Assembly: GCA_020466095.1 (NCBI GenBank)
Contig: CM035808.1
Span: 55,018,073 to 55,082,072 of the forward strand
Source of the DNA: Chlorops oryzae
Taxonomy: Eukaryota > Arthropoda > Insecta > Diptera > Chloropidae
Length of the DNA stretch: 64,000 nt
Direction: 5' to 3'
A program made the position numbers and the translations under genes. Positions within the stretch are counted from its first letter, which is position 1. The number at the start of each line of letters is the position of its first letter. Under the pieces are notes generated by a model that saw only the letters and a list, made by a program, of their open reading frames with translations, had not been told where the DNA came from and did no database searches. Positions 1-11,300 of this stretch are shown in pieces.

Positions 1-507
1 AATAGTAATATTTGATTTTTGTAGTATATTAGTATGGCTGATGAAACTGTAGTAAAATACTACAATTGTACTACTTCCGACAGCACTGATGTCTAGTGCG
101 GCACTTTATTTGAATTGTGTGAGCGAGACGCAATGATTTTTTTGACAGTTCGAATCGCTCTTTTATATTGTGAACAGTTTCTTTGCGTTTATAGTTAAAA
201 TAAATTTGTGAAAAAGCGATTGTCATCGCTAAATAGTTTATTAATATAAAAAAAATAATTGCCAAAAAATATAAAAATAATGCGATGTGTAGTGAGAAAT
301 TGTGGCCAGAAATTGAGGAACAAGAAGATTTCCTTTCACAGGTAACGTGCGACACAGGAATAATTTTGAAGCAAAAAAGACGTAACTTAGACGAAATATG
401 TAATTAAGAAGTGTGTTCGGGGTAGGGTACCCCGACCGTCCCTCGCTTGTCTTGTCACATAATATGAATGAAGACTAAGCAATTCAGTGCCGTTTCGGGT
501 TCGCTTT
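1..507. other. non-coding; hairpin-element fragment at 437-480
   Basis: No convincing gene. Positions 437-480 resemble the right half of the small hairpin element seen complete at 16951-17024 (shared core CGCTTGTCTTGTC and then ATAATATGAA), so this is probably a decayed, truncated relative. The remaining sequence is AT-rich and unassigned. Confidence 0.5.
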
Positions 508-1081
508 GAGGCCTTTTACACTAGGCAATTATCGCCGGCATTTTTTTTCGTTTGTTGGCGAGACGCAGAGCGGGGGGTCGAGAAAAATTGCTCGTTTCAG
601 AATTGCCCGTACTGGGCAATTCCGTGTTGCTCTCTTTCGTGTTTTCAAATGTGAAGATGGCTGCGAAATTGTTTTTGACGTTTGCTTCATCCGCTTTCTA
701 CTTTCGAGGTGTTAACAACTGATATTTTCGGGAAATATAAAATTTAAAGTTTCAAATGTCGGAGAAGTGGCCGCGCAAATGCATAGAAAAGCTAATTGTG
801 CTAATGCAACAAAATCCGTGCATTAATTATATTAAATCGCCAGAATATGCCAGGACGCGTTTTTAAAATCTTAAAATCAACCCAAAATCAGGGATACTTA
901 ATTATTTTATTTTAATTTATTCCAAAAATCAACCCTGCGCGAACAGGGCAAACGTCAAAATTAGACAAAAAAAATAAAAATTGCTAGGCAATCTCTTTTA
1001 TACGTGTAAAAGCGAAGGCAACTCCAAAAGAGAATTTGAAAAAAAATTGCCGGCGATAATTGCCCTAGTGTAACAGGCCTC
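508..1081. mobile_element. non-autonomous TIR element (MITE), about 574 bp
   Basis: The ends form imperfect terminal inverted repeats of about 34 bp. The left end starts GAGGCCTTTTACACTAGG and the reverse complement of the right end starts GAGGCCTGTTACACTAGG; both run on into ATTATCGCCGGCA. An internal palindrome (AATTGCCC around 593-625) is also visible. No transposase is encoded; open frames inside are short and lack protein character. The flanks show TTT on both sides, which could be a 3-bp target duplication but is too simple to prove a superfamily. Confidence 0.75.
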
Positions 1082-1880
1082 TTTATAGACCATTTATATT
1101 CACAGCAAAGAGTATAGATATAGAAGAGGCGGCATTTTGCAATTTTGTCACTTCCCTCTTGATGAGTTTTATGCATATCATAAGAGAATATACCACGTGC
1201 GATAGTAGAAAATAACCAAAACAAAGAAATGGAAAGAAATACAGAAGACAAATGAAAACGTAAACAACCAATGTCTTTCAGGCGCGGAGTTAAAATTTTT
1301 TTTCAAGGGTCTGCGTAAAAAGTTCTTATGAAGTCATATAATACATATTTACTTGAGTTTGATTTCAATACAAAATATGAGGTAGCCTTTTTTATTTTTC
1401 AATAAAAGTTAAATTTTTCTAAACTTATTCCTATATAAAAACTTTTTAGAGAGCCTTATGTTTATTTCGGGGGCTAACCCCTCCGGTTGCGCTATTGCTA
1501 ACTTTATGCACGCCTGCGTTGACGAATTACTTTCGCATGCCTTTGGAGACTAACCGGAGTAACAACTTTTCATATGTGTGCGTGTGTGTTAGAAGGATTT
1601 TCGTTGTCATGCATATGAGGGGACAATGTGTAAAATATGAATTCGTACAAATAATTTTTTGGGCAAAATATTTTTTTTGGAAATTTTACAAATTTTCCAA
1701 GATGTTCAATTAAAATTCACACAGAAATATATTTGAATTTATGTTTGAAGTAAAAATGGATATGGGATTTTATTAGCTATTTGAGAGCAAAGCCTGTAAA
1801 ACTTGAAAATACTTTTCTCCAAAACTTACGAGTAAAATTTTGAATTTTCATCACTGTGAAAGCTAGAAAGGTGTTGTTGC
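1082..1880. other. non-coding AT-rich stretch
   Basis: I see no gene, RNA or clear repeat here. Short open frames have low-complexity or cysteine/valine-rich translations without any family signature. Confidence 0.5.
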
Positions 1881-2029
1881 TAAGTGCGGTTCTACATTAA
1901 GAGGCAAAACACGACTCACTGAAAGAAACTCATAAGAGGGACGGAGATGCAATGTCGTCCGTCTCTACCACTCTCATTTGTTTAATTGCAGTGAGTCGTG
2001 TTTTGCCTTTTAATGCAGAACCGTACTTA
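1881..2029. mobile_element. short palindromic MITE, about 149 bp
   Basis: Left TIR begins TAAGTGCGGTTCTACATTAA and the reverse complement of the right TIR begins TAAGTACGGTTCTGCATTAA. Both continue through GGCAAAACACGACTCACTG, giving arms of about 40 bp around a 70-bp loop. A similar TGTTGCTWA string sits outside each end and may be an imperfect target duplication. Nothing is coded. Confidence 0.75.
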
Positions 2030-2298
2030 TATGTTGCTTAATCTTTATTATATAATTGCAACCGGACCGTGAAAAGACGCGCGTGCTTTGATAATTGAAA
2101 TTGTTGAAGTTTTATTTAAATTAATTTGTTGATTTATTAAAGTTTTGTGGTTGTTTTTTGACGCAACTTGGAGATCTGACCAGTCCACGTTCATTGGAAG
2201 TCAAGTTTACTGTTTTCCTTATCTTATTTTGTAAGTCTAAGCGATTATTCATAAAAGTGCCTAAAACCAATTACAGTAGGAAGAGAGTCGACGCTGTC

Positions 2299-3979
2299 AT
2301 GGCGTCTGACCAATATGGCGCCATGTGTGCTTCTCTCAAGATGTTCAGTGAATTCCGGGAAAGTTACTCTTCCTTGAGTCATAGTTTTTCAAAAAACGCT
2401 AAAAAAAAAAAAAAAAAGAAAAAGACAATGAGTTGTATGACTCAAAGAAGAAAAGTGTCTGAATACAACAATGATGATTATATGTCTTCTGAAGAATACT
2501 CTTCACCGCATGAACAAATAATTGATTGTAATAGAAATGATAAGTCTGATGATATTGCTAATAAGTTAAACCATGTCTGTGAGGGCTCTGTTGATGAGTC
2601 TGCTCAGGTAACTGTTTTAAACAATGCCAATATTGTCATTGCAAACTCCGTCCCTGCTTTAAATGCTGTGAATGGCTTAGCCAATACCTCTCAAAATGTA
2701 AATATAACTAAATATCCTAAGAACTTTGATGGTAATTCCTTTGTGCTCATAGACACTGCTAGGTCTATGCAGCTGAAAAATAAAAATATTCGTAATTGCT
2801 TGCACTTGATGGCTGTTATTAAAGACTGTAAAATTGACAACATCACTAAAATTGATGCTATTGGTAAATCCCTCTTTAAATTCACATTCAGTAGTGGTAA
2901 GAATGCCAGCATGTGTCTTGAGAATTTATATCTCAAAGCTCTGGGTTTGACTTTGACTTTCATCCCACGGTCAGCCATAGAGTCATAGGGTGTGATTCGT
3001 GGTGTTCCGCTAGAATTTAATGAACAAGATATCATCGAGTATGCAAATTCTCATCCAGGGAATTCTATCCCTCTTATCTCTGCTCAGCGCTTCAACAGGC
3101 GTGATCCAAATAAAAAAGATCAATTCATCCCCACCGAGATAATGAAAATAGCCTTCTTGGGTAATCACATTCCAAAAGAAATGAAAATATCATGTTATAA
3201 TGTCCCTGTGACCCATTATATCCCACCGCTCAAACAATGCTACAATTGTGGCAGAATTGGCACACTTCTAACAAATGTCGTTTTAAAAAAAACGCTGCAT
3301 CAAATGTGGCAAGTTCGAAGGTTGCCCCCCATGTAATGAGCAATGCATCAACTGTGGCTCGCGTTCTCACATCTCTACAAACAAATCCTCTTGCCCCATA
3401 TGAGAAAGGGAATTCAATATCAACACTGTTAAATCCATTAAAAAAATTTCTAGAAAACAAGCTTTAGAAACCTATTTTGATCGCAACAACCGCTTCAGTT
3501 TGCTGGAAATGGATGATACCGAATTGCCCAGCCTGTCTCGGGATGATAACACCATTGATAGCAACGATGTTGTCAATAGGGCTTTAACTAAGAAGCCCTA
3601 TAGTCAGGTTGCAAAACAGCGCGCCATTACAAAAAAACTGAATCTACAATCGAAGTGTCGGGCTGACCATGCCCCTTCGCCACTCTCATCTTGGTCAAAC
3701 TCAATATCTACTACCCCCCATCCCTCATTTCATAACAATCAATTCACCCAATCGTCGTCTCAATCTGGCAAACGCCACTTTCCTCGTCCCGAATATGTAC
3801 AACAATCTAATGAACAAGGATTCAGCAAGTTTGAATCCATTATTTCTGATTTAGTCCATATGGTACAAATCCTATGCCTCAGAATAAATGATCCATGTTA
3901 CAATAGAGAGCTAGACAGAATTAAAGACAGATTTAATGCTGCCACAATTGAAAATGATCTTCAATTGATGAACCAGTAA
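2299..3979 (+). pseudogene. LINE ORF1 (gag-like, zinc knuckles), I-clade-like, broken
   Basis: This is the nucleic-acid-binding ORF1 of a non-LTR retrotransposon. The first ATG in the open frame is at 2299; the frame is open further upstream without an ATG. A lysine run (about 2401-2430) precedes an acidic/serine region. A TAG stop at 2986-2988 interrupts the frame, which then reads on to a CCHC knuckle beginning CYNCGRIG at about 3238. A frameshift falls inside that knuckle, and further knuckle-like Cys/His spacing continues in the next frame to about 3400. A last open segment (3500-3979) is Ser/Gln-rich. ORF2 follows 17 bp downstream. Arrangement and knuckles fit I/Jockey-type LINEs; the ORF2 start looks more I-like than Jockey-like. 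Confidence 0.8.
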
Positions 3980-3996
3980 TCCCAAATCACTCTTTC

Positions 3997-4526
3997 ATGA
4001 AAATTCTACAATACAATTGTCAATCTTTGAACAAAAACAGAGATACAATTGATATTTTTCTTAACGACAATAAAATTGATATTTGCGTTTTTAGTGAGAC
4101 TTTCGCACTAGGAGAGGCGCACAAAAACCTGTGTTACTACAGATTCATTGAAAAAAACGTACGTCCTGATGGCTATGGTGGTGTAGCTATTTTCTTTCGC
4201 CATAACGTAACTTTTGAAATAATTAATTACTACTCGATCTATGACATAATTTTAGCTAGGACGACAATTCTGATTCCTAATCTCATCATTTGTAGTGTAT
4301 ACCTTGAGCCCGACATCAATGTAAGTGATTTTGACGAAGAAATAAACAGACTACTAATCTTTCTTAGTGACAAGGAGAATGTATTCTTACTTGGCGATTT
4401 TAACGCACGAAACAAAGCCTGGGCTGACCATAAGAATCTCACTAGAGGTAAACATTTACTCAAAGCCATTAACAAGTCTAACTTATGGTGTCTGAGTGAC
4501 CATTCTCTCACCCGAGCAGGGACCTG
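3997..4526 (+). pseudogene. LINE ORF2, 5' part: AP-type endonuclease
   Basis: An ATG at 3997 opens an endonuclease domain. The start reads MKILQYNCQSLNKN, with the catalytic Asn of the N-terminal motif, then SETF (the catalytic Glu), then GDFNARNKAW (Asp/Asn motif) and a terminal SDHS (Asp/His motif) at about 4495. This is the apurinic endonuclease that nicks the target during target-primed reverse transcription. The reverse transcriptase is missing: LINE similarity stops near 4504, where retroelement leader sequence of the gypsy composite begins, so the stop at 4525 is not the native end. The 3' half of a similar I-clade LINE lies in opposite orientation at 25381-26960, but I cannot show that it is the same copy. 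Confidence 0.85.
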
Positions 4527-4619
4527 ATTTATTCAAGGACAAAACCATAAAAGAAAAAAAAAATTAAAAAAATCAACAGAGCAACAAAACCCCACACGAG
4601 ACACCAAGAAGAAAAGTCA
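4505..4619 (+). other. retroelement leader, with PBS-like start
   Basis: CACCCGAGCAGGGACCTGA (from 4505) resembles the complement of the 3' end of a lysine tRNA (16 of 19 positions by eye), so it may be a primer-binding site. The following 90 bp match the reverse complement of the sequence just upstream of the minus-strand gag start (12749-12838). The match stops at GAAAAGTCA, a few bases before the gag ATG in the other copy. Confidence 0.65.
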
Positions 4620-5441
4620 GTTTCTGTTCAGCTCGCGCCGTGCCAGCATCGCCAAGTACATCGGAGTGGACTCAGTAATAGCGAAGTTAATTCAAGTAAG
4701 TCTTTTGAATTCTCTTTTATTCCCACAATTGGATTCAGTGATAAATACCTGAATGCCAGATTGTCTCTGTGCTTTTAATTTCAATGATTCATACTTGAAA
4801 TTAAACAGCGTTAACCCTGTCACCACCACGTTTTCACAATTGGATTCAGTGATATATACATGAGTACCAGATTGTCTCTGCGCTTTTAATTTCAATGATT
4901 TGTACTTGAAATTAAATAGCTTTAATCCTGTCACCACCACGTTTTCACAATTGGATTCAGTGATAAATACCTGAGTACCAGATTGTCTCTGCGCTTTTAA
5001 TTTCAATGATTTATACTTGAAATTAAACAGCTTTAACCCTGTCACCACCACGTTTTCACAATTGGATTCAGTGATAAATACCTGAGTACCAGATTGTCTT
5101 TGCGCTTTTAATTTCAATGATTTATACTTGAAATTAAACAGCTTTAACCCTGTCACCATCACGTTTTTTTTACAATTGGATTCAGTGATAAATACCTGAA
5201 TACCAGATTGTCTCTGCGCTTTGAATTTCAATGATTTATACTTGAAATTAAACAGTTTTTAACCCTGTCACCACCACGTTTTTCACCATTGAATTCAGTG
5301 ATAAATACCTGAATACCAGATTGTCTCTGCGCTTTTAATTTCAATGATTTATACTTGAAATTAAACAGCTTTAACCCTGCCCCCACCACGTTTTTCACGA
5401 TTGGATTCAGTGATAAATACCTGAATACCAGATTGTCTCTG
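4620..5441 (+). repeat. tandem array, about 111 bp x 6.3, left arm
   Basis: Unit starts (GGATTCAGTGATAAATACC or variants) fall at 4731, 4842, 4953, 5064, 5178, 5291 and 5403, giving a period of 111-114 bp. The array is preceded by a unique 110-bp segment identical, reverse-complemented, to 6770-6850. In the element's own sense this is R-U5 of the LTR. Long open frames across the array are only the repeat read through, because 111 is divisible by three. Confidence 0.9.
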
Positions 5442-5892
5442 TCTTGTAACGGAGCCTGGTAAGACTGAGTAATACCCCGGCTGAGAAAAAACCGTTACAA
5501 GTGGCGCCCGAGCACAGAAACTCGGGCCCGTTACAAGACAAGAAATTTTTCCAAAGTGTTGAGTTTGTATTCTATGTAATTTTTATTGCTCGTTTTTTTT
5601 ATACTCTTTCATTTAATATCTCTTACGTCTAACCTGCGGGAAAATATGTCGGCGGCACTCAATCGGGGTCCCTGGATCGATGAGGCGTTCCTCCAATAGT
5701 TAATGCTGACCGAGTGATTGCGTCCCATCGGGGTCCGTGGTGGTCGCTGCCGTATCGTAGTGAACTCGACGGTCTTGAATTGGCGTTTGTGGTTTCGTTT
5801 CTAGTCCTACGTCAACAGGTCAGGGGAACTAGGGATATAAGTCTTGGGATATGCTACTGACAATGCTACGGTACTACTGGCAGTCCTACAGA
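5442..5892 (+). other. LTR 3' end, primer-binding site and leader between the arms
   Basis: The plus strand reads through the array into an LTR terminus ending CCGTTACA at 5499, the inverted match of the LTR start TGTAACG at 7603. At 5502 follows TGGCGCCCGAGCAC, a lysine-tRNA-type primer-binding site, then a CCCGAG/CTCGGG hairpin and a leader of about 130 bp. A short frame from an ATG at 5646 stops after 17 codons. The segment to 5892 is otherwise unassigned and forms the spacer between the inverted arrays. Confidence 0.65.
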
Positions 5893-6850
5893 TTTTTAAT
5901 TTCAAGTATAAATCATTGAAAGTAAAAGCGCAGAGACAATCTGGTATTCAGGTATTTATCACTGAATTCAATTGTGAAATCGTGGGGGTGACAGGGTTAA
6001 AACTGTTTAATTTCAAGTATAAATCATTGAAACTAAAAGCGCAGAGACAATCTGGTATTCAGGTATTTATCACTGAATCCAATCGTGAAAAACGTGGTGG
6101 GGGCAGGGTTAAAGCTGTTTAATTTCAAGTATAAATCATGGAAATTAAAAGCGCAGAGACAATCTGGTATTGAGGTATTTATCACTGAATTCAATGGTGA
6201 AAAACATGGTGGTGACAGGGTTAAAAACTGTTTAATATCAAGTATAAATAAGTGAAATTCAAAGCGCAGAGACAATCTGGTATTCAGGTATTTATCACTG
6301 AATCCAATTGTGAAAAAAAACGTGATGGTGACAGGGTTAAAGCTGTTTAATTTCAAGTATAAATCATTGAAATTAAAAGCGCAAAGTCAATCTGGTACTC
6401 AGGTATTTATCACTGAATCCAATTGTGAAAACGTGGTGGTGACAGGGTTAAAGCTGTTTAATTTCAAGTATAAATCATTGAAATTAAAAGCGCAGAGACA
6501 ATCTGGTACTCAGGTATTTATCACTGAATCCAATTGTGAAAACGTGGTGGTGACAGGGTTAAAGCTGTTTAAAGTATAAATCATTGAAATTTAAAGCGCA
6601 GAGACAATCTGGTACTCAGGTATATATCACTGAATCCAATTGTAAAAACGTGGTGGTGACAGGGTTAACGCTGTTTAATTTCAAGTATGAATCATTGAAA
6701 TTAAAAGCACAGAGACAATCTGGCATTCAGGTATTTATCACTGAATCCAATTGTGGGAATAAAGGACTTACTTGAATTAAATTCGCTATTACTGAGTCCA
6801 CTCCGATGTACTTGGCGATGCTGGCACGGCGCGAGCTGAACAGAAACTGA
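5893..6850 (-). repeat. tandem array, about 111 bp x 8, right arm
   Basis: This is the reverse complement of the left-arm array. Unit landmarks (CACTGAATCC or variants) are at 5960, 6071, 6183, 6296, 6411, 6522, 6628 and 6739; one unit is shortened to 106 bp by a small deletion. In minus-strand sense it is the R-U5 part of the gypsy LTR, directly downstream of the promoter at 6842-6881. The left arm has seven units and the right arm eight, so the arms differ in copy number. Confidence 0.9.
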
Positions 6851-6881
6851 CTTTTCCTTCGCGATGCAGCGCCTTTTATAG
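6842..6881 (-). promoter_or_regulatory. LTR core promoter: TATA box and initiator
   Basis: On the minus strand TATAAAAGG begins at 6880, and TCAGTTTC, an arthropod initiator motif, has its A at 6848, 32 bp downstream. This is the expected TATA-to-start spacing and marks the U3/R boundary of the gypsy LTR. The array continues downstream as R-U5. Confidence 0.7.
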
Positions 6882-7603
6882 TCAGTCGGCGGCGCTTGTG
6901 TTAGTGGATTTTGCATAGTTCAAAGCGGTTCAAACTGGTTCCTTGCTTGTGTTGGTGCCTTTCGTATAGTCGAAGGCAGTTCGAACTGGTTTATTGCTGC
7001 GTGTGATTGGTGCCGTGTGCAAAACGGCTCGGGAATCATATTGCTTGCGTGTGTTTGGTGCCGTGTGCAAAACGGCTCGGGAATCATATTGCTTGCGAGT
7101 GTTTGGTGCCGTGTGCAAAACGACGTGGGAATCATGTATGTTTGGATGGTGTGTATCCTTGAAGCCATTGAAGCTGGTTTCTCGGTGATTGCCGGTATGT
7201 AGGTTTTGATGCGGTGGATACGTAAAGCTGCTGAAATTGGTTTCTTTGTACGTATGTTTTGATGTTGAACGTCCATCGACTTATGATTAGGGTGGAGATA
7301 TTTTCTCCCCTAAATTTAATGCATATATATTTTCCTTTTGTTCATTTATTATATTAATATATATATATTTAGTTTTGTTTGTTTGTTTTTTTTTTCGAAT
7401 TTAATAACAACAATAATACTAATTTGGCTTTCTGCTCTTGGTGATAATAATACAAATAATAATAATAATATTCTTCTTTTCTTTTCTTTGATTTTTTTTT
7501 TTTTGTTTTTGATTATTACAAATACAAAAATATAATATTAATAGTAATATACAAATAATAATGAGAATAGTTCGTTAGGGTGCACAAAATCCGGCTCGTT
7601 ACA
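6851..7603 (-). repeat. U3 of the gypsy LTR
   Basis: The LTR begins TGTAACGAGCC at 7603 on the minus strand, directly after a purine-rich tract (GAGGAAAGGAGGGGA, 7604-7618) that fits a polypurine tract. U3 runs to the initiator near 6848. It holds AT-rich simple sequence (7320-7570) and a short tandem array (7009-7150). The full LTR would end with a sequence like CGTTACA, which here is found only in the other orientation at 5493-5499. Confidence 0.75.
7009..7150. repeat. 48-bp tandem repeat, about 3 units
   Basis: GGTGCCGTGTGCAAAACG recurs at 7009, 7057 and 7105, a period of 48 bp; the third unit is diverged. A looser upstream version of the motif starts near 6905. It lies in U3 of the gypsy LTR, where repeats often contain transcription-factor sites. 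The peptide frames across it are not genes. Confidence 0.85.
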
Positions 7604-8123
7604 TCCCCTCCTTTCCTCGGGGAACCTTTTCGAAGGTGCCCTTTCCTTGTTTTGACACCCCGAATTTGTAGGTGGTGCCTTCAAGGATTCGTAGACAGCG
7701 CATTCGTCGCCCGTGCTGTTTCCACTTCTGGATCATATCGTCCAGGACAGTCTGGACAGTGCTTCTGGGCTCCTGGGGTGACTCCATTTCCGACTCGTCG
7801 GTGTCGAGCGCTAGGATGTCTTCCGGATGGGCGGCCGCTTGTGGTGTTGGCTGGAATTTCGGGGCGGTTGTGATCAGCCTTGGTCGAGTTGCTACCCTTT
7901 GGCAACCGGGGGTGTGTTGATTTTCGGAGATCCTCGGTGCTGGAGGGCTGTGTTTAGGTAGAGGAGCTTTGGTTGGTGTTTCGGTGGCTTCTTCGTCTGC
8001 ACTCGACTCGGAGTCCCCGAACAATACCCGGCACCGCTCCCGGTAGGACAATCCCTGTAGGGGATCGGATTTCTGCTTCCCTTTCTTGTACTTCTTTGGA
8101 GGTGAAACGGTGAGCCGGTACAT
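7599..8123 (-). CDS. third ORF of the gypsy element, unknown function
   Basis: This 174-residue frame lies downstream of pol, where an env gene would be in an errantivirus, about 216 bp after the integrase stop. Its stop codon lies inside the first bases of the LTR, so it overlaps the polypurine tract. I took the ATG at 8123; a GTG nine bases upstream is the only other start in frame. The protein begins with basic residues, has an acidic Ser/Asp/Glu stretch and a Pro/Thr-rich middle, and ends in a basic segment with RRMRCLRILEG. There is no signal peptide, membrane segment or Cys pattern, so it is not an envelope protein. It is intact although gag and pol are broken. I do not recognise it. 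Confidence 0.6.
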   Translation of the reverse strand: MYRLTVSPPKKYKKGKQKSDPLQGLSYRERCRVLFGDSESSADEEATETPTKAPLPKHSPPAPRISENQHTPGCQRVATRPRLITTAPKFQPTPQAAAHPEDILALDTDESEMESPQEPRSTVQTVLDDMIQKWKQHGRRMRCLRILEGTTYKFGVSKQGKGTFEKVPRGKEGM

Positions 8124-8339
8124 CGTATTCACCGGGGCTTTTTTTCGAAACGAGGATGGTGGGGAATAAACTTTCCCTTACGTCTAGTCGCAGCTTCTCT
8201 TTTAAGATTTTCCAGGTATTGTAGCCTGGTCCGGGCTAATTTCTCTATCTTCGTAGGTTACTGTTAGGATTAAAAGAAATATGGCTTATATGATTTGGTC
8301 GGTGAACTATCTAGGATAGGTTAATAAGTCGTGTAGGTC

Positions 8340-11300
8340 CTAGTCGTCGTTGCTGGGTCCGTGGTGGGCGTAAGGTTTGAGTTGGCTAATGTGAGCCGTC
8401 TTTGCCTGGTCGTTCACTTTATATCGGATTATGACTGGTGAATCAAAACCTAGTACCGTATATGGCCCCTCGTACTTTGGAGCTAGCTTTGCGGCAAAGC
8501 TATTTTCTGCCTTGGACAAAAAGTGCGTCTTCACCAAGATCAGGTCTCCCAAGTGTGGCCTCCATTCTCTGCGTCGTAGATTATAATGCCGGCTTTGTTC
8601 TTGACTGGCGCGGACTTGATTTTGGCGTACCAAGTTGAATATTTCCTGGAGCCGATTGGTTTTCTGCGCGACGGTCATCTGTTCTCCGAGTAGGTCCGGA
8701 TTCTTTTCGTCATATAATTGTTTGGGGAGTCGTGGTTCGCGGCCTTGGGTCAGGAATGCGGGACTATACCCTGTACTCTCACTTATGCTGGTATTGATTG
8801 CTAGGGTTAGTTCTGGAATGAGCTCGTCCCAGTGTTTGTGGTTGTTTTCGGTGTATTGGGCCAGCATTGTCTTTATGGTGCGATTTGCCCGCTCCGTGGG
8901 ATTTTCCTGCGGTGTGTAGGGTGCTGTCCTCTGGTGTGTTACTCCTAGTTGTGCGAGGAAATTTGTGAATTTCTTGCTCGTGAACTGCGTGCCGTTGTCC
9001 GTTACTAGTGTCGTAGGGACACCATACCTGGCGATGATTCTTTCTCGTAGCACCTTTATGGCGGAGTCAGTTGTTGCTGTGCGGAGTGGGGCTATTTCTA
9101 CCCATTTAGAAAATTTATCAAACAGGACTAGCAGGTACACATTTCCATGTGATGACCGAGGGAGAGGTCCCATAAAGTCTGCACATAACACCGCCCATGG
9201 TTCTTCGGCAACCTGTGTCCTAATGTGTCCTGCTTGTTTCTGTTGTTAGTTTTTATACTTTTGACAGCTCAAGCATTTCTTGACGTAATTTCTAATGTCT
9301 CGGTGGAAACCTGGCCAAAAGTATCGTCGGGAGATGCGACTGGTGGTCTTTTTAACCCCGAGATGGCCGGCTGTGGGGTCGTCATGATTCTCTTGCAAGA
9401 CTCTCGCTCGATCGTCTTTTGGAACACATAATTTCCATACAAAATGGTCCGTGTCTCCTCCTATGTCCGGTAAATATCTGTAGAGATTCCCATTAATAAC
9501 CTGGTAGTCTGCATACTTCTGAGGTTGTTTGAAGACCATCCTTATTTGTTTGCTGGTCCAATCCGTTGGTTCAGGGGCAGCTGATTCTTCAGTGGATATT
9601 TGGCATACTTTGTCTAGGGGTTGTCTAGATTAAGCGTCGGCGATGATGTTGTACTTGCCCCGTCGGTACTTGATGTCGAACGTGTATTGTTGCAGCTCAA
9701 GGGCCCAGCGAGCTATTCTTCCCGTAGGATTGTCTATGGAGTTTAACCATTTGAGTGCTAGGTGATCCGTAATGACGGCGAATTTATAGCCTTCGAGGTA
9801 GTGCCTCATCTTCCGGATGCCCCAAACGATTGCCAGACATTCCTTTTCGGTCGTGGAATAGTTGAGTTCTGCCTGGTTCAAGTGTCTGCTGTCATAGGCG
9901 ATCACCCGCTCCTGGCCTTCAATCACTTGGGTTAGCACGGCCCCCAAGCCATAGTGACTTGCGTCTGTTTGAAGGGTAAATGGTTTTGAGAAGTCTGGGC
10001 ATGTTAAATCCGGGGCTTCAGTCAGCTTTTGTTTTAAAAGGTCAAATGCGTCCTGTTGTTCCGGTGTCCACTTCCACCGTTGGCCCTTTTTGAGGAGCGA
10101 CGTCATGGGGTGTACAATTTTTGAGAAATCGGGTACAAATCTTCGATACCAGCTGGCGATGCCCAGGACTCGGCGGAGCTCCTTTACGTTAGTTGGGGGT
10201 GTCAATTCTTGGATTGCAGCTATCTTATCTGGGTCCGTGTGTATCCCTTGTGTGGTCACCAGGTGTCCTAGGTATTTGATTTCCTGTTGAAAGAACTTGC
10301 ACTTATCGGGGCTAATGTGGAGTTTGGCCGCATTTAGTCGCTTAAAGACTTCCTGTAGGTTTTCCATATGGTTTTCTAGTGAGTTTCCAGTTACTATTAT
10401 GTCGTCTAGATATGCAAACGCTTGCGGTTCCAACTCTGGGCCAATAACGCTGTCTAGGGCTCGTTGGAACGTGGCCGGGGCGGAATGCAGACCAAAGGGC
10501 ATCACCTTCCATTGATATAGACCTCTTCCTGGTGCCGTGAAGGCGGTGATCTGTTTGCTACCCTCCTCGAGCGGGATCTGCCAATAGCCATTTTTTAAAT
10601 CTAAACTGCTGATGTATTTTGCCTCTTTTAGGCGTCCAAGTATGTAGCTAATGCGAGGTAATGGGTAAGCATCCTGCACTGACTCCTCGTTGAGCTGTCG
10701 AAAGTCCAAGCATAACCTCCATTTGCCATTTTTCTTATGAACCATGACCACTGACGAACTGTATGGACTATGGGATGGCTCAATACAGTTTAATCGGATT
10801 AAATCGTTGATTTCTTTATTTATGGCTTCTTGCATCACAGGGTTCTTTGGGAAATACCGTTGCTTAAACGGTCGAGGGTCTTTCATGATGATTTGGTGTT
10901 TCGCGATGTTGGATGGACCTTGAATCTTTTCAAATTCTCGAAGCTCACGTGCAAGGAACTGTTCTGGTGTCTCTCTCGTAGCTTCTATGCGTTTCGATTC
11001 TGGTGGGCTGCCTTTGTGATCAGTTACCTGTAGATGCAGGGCAGCGTTGACGCTCGTTTCTTCCCTCGTTTGCGGACTCGTTTGTGTTGGGAATTGTTCC
11101 TTGGCTTCTCGGTGGATTTCTTTGATCGCTGGCTCTGATGTAGTGCGCTTGGTAATTTCTGTCTGTAGATGTAGGGTGTTGTTGGAGTCTTCCATTTCTT
11201 CGTCGTTGGTTTCGGCTATCCAAACCGTATTACCTCCAATGTCAATTAAGGTGCCTACCCTGCTGAGGAAATCCATTCCTAGGAGCATGCCCTCTTGCAT

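Noticed and set aside
2158..2298. N-terminal extension of LINE ORF1 from 2158
   Set aside because: It would need a TTG start; the first ATG in frame is at 2299 and the upstream part reads like a UTR.
4692..6775. Long open frames encoding repeated peptides (units containing KLKAQRQSGTQVF)
   Set aside because: They are the 111-bp tandem array read in frame; they occur on both arms in opposite orientation, lack start context and correspond to LTR sequence.
4620..6850. Regular repeats that could suggest a CRISPR-like array
   Set aside because: Units are contiguous 111-bp tandem repeats without variable spacers, in an animal retrotransposon LTR.
6994..7202. Cys-containing repeat peptides in the plus strand near 7000-7200
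   Set aside because: Direct translation of the 48-bp U3 tandem repeat on the strand opposite to the element.
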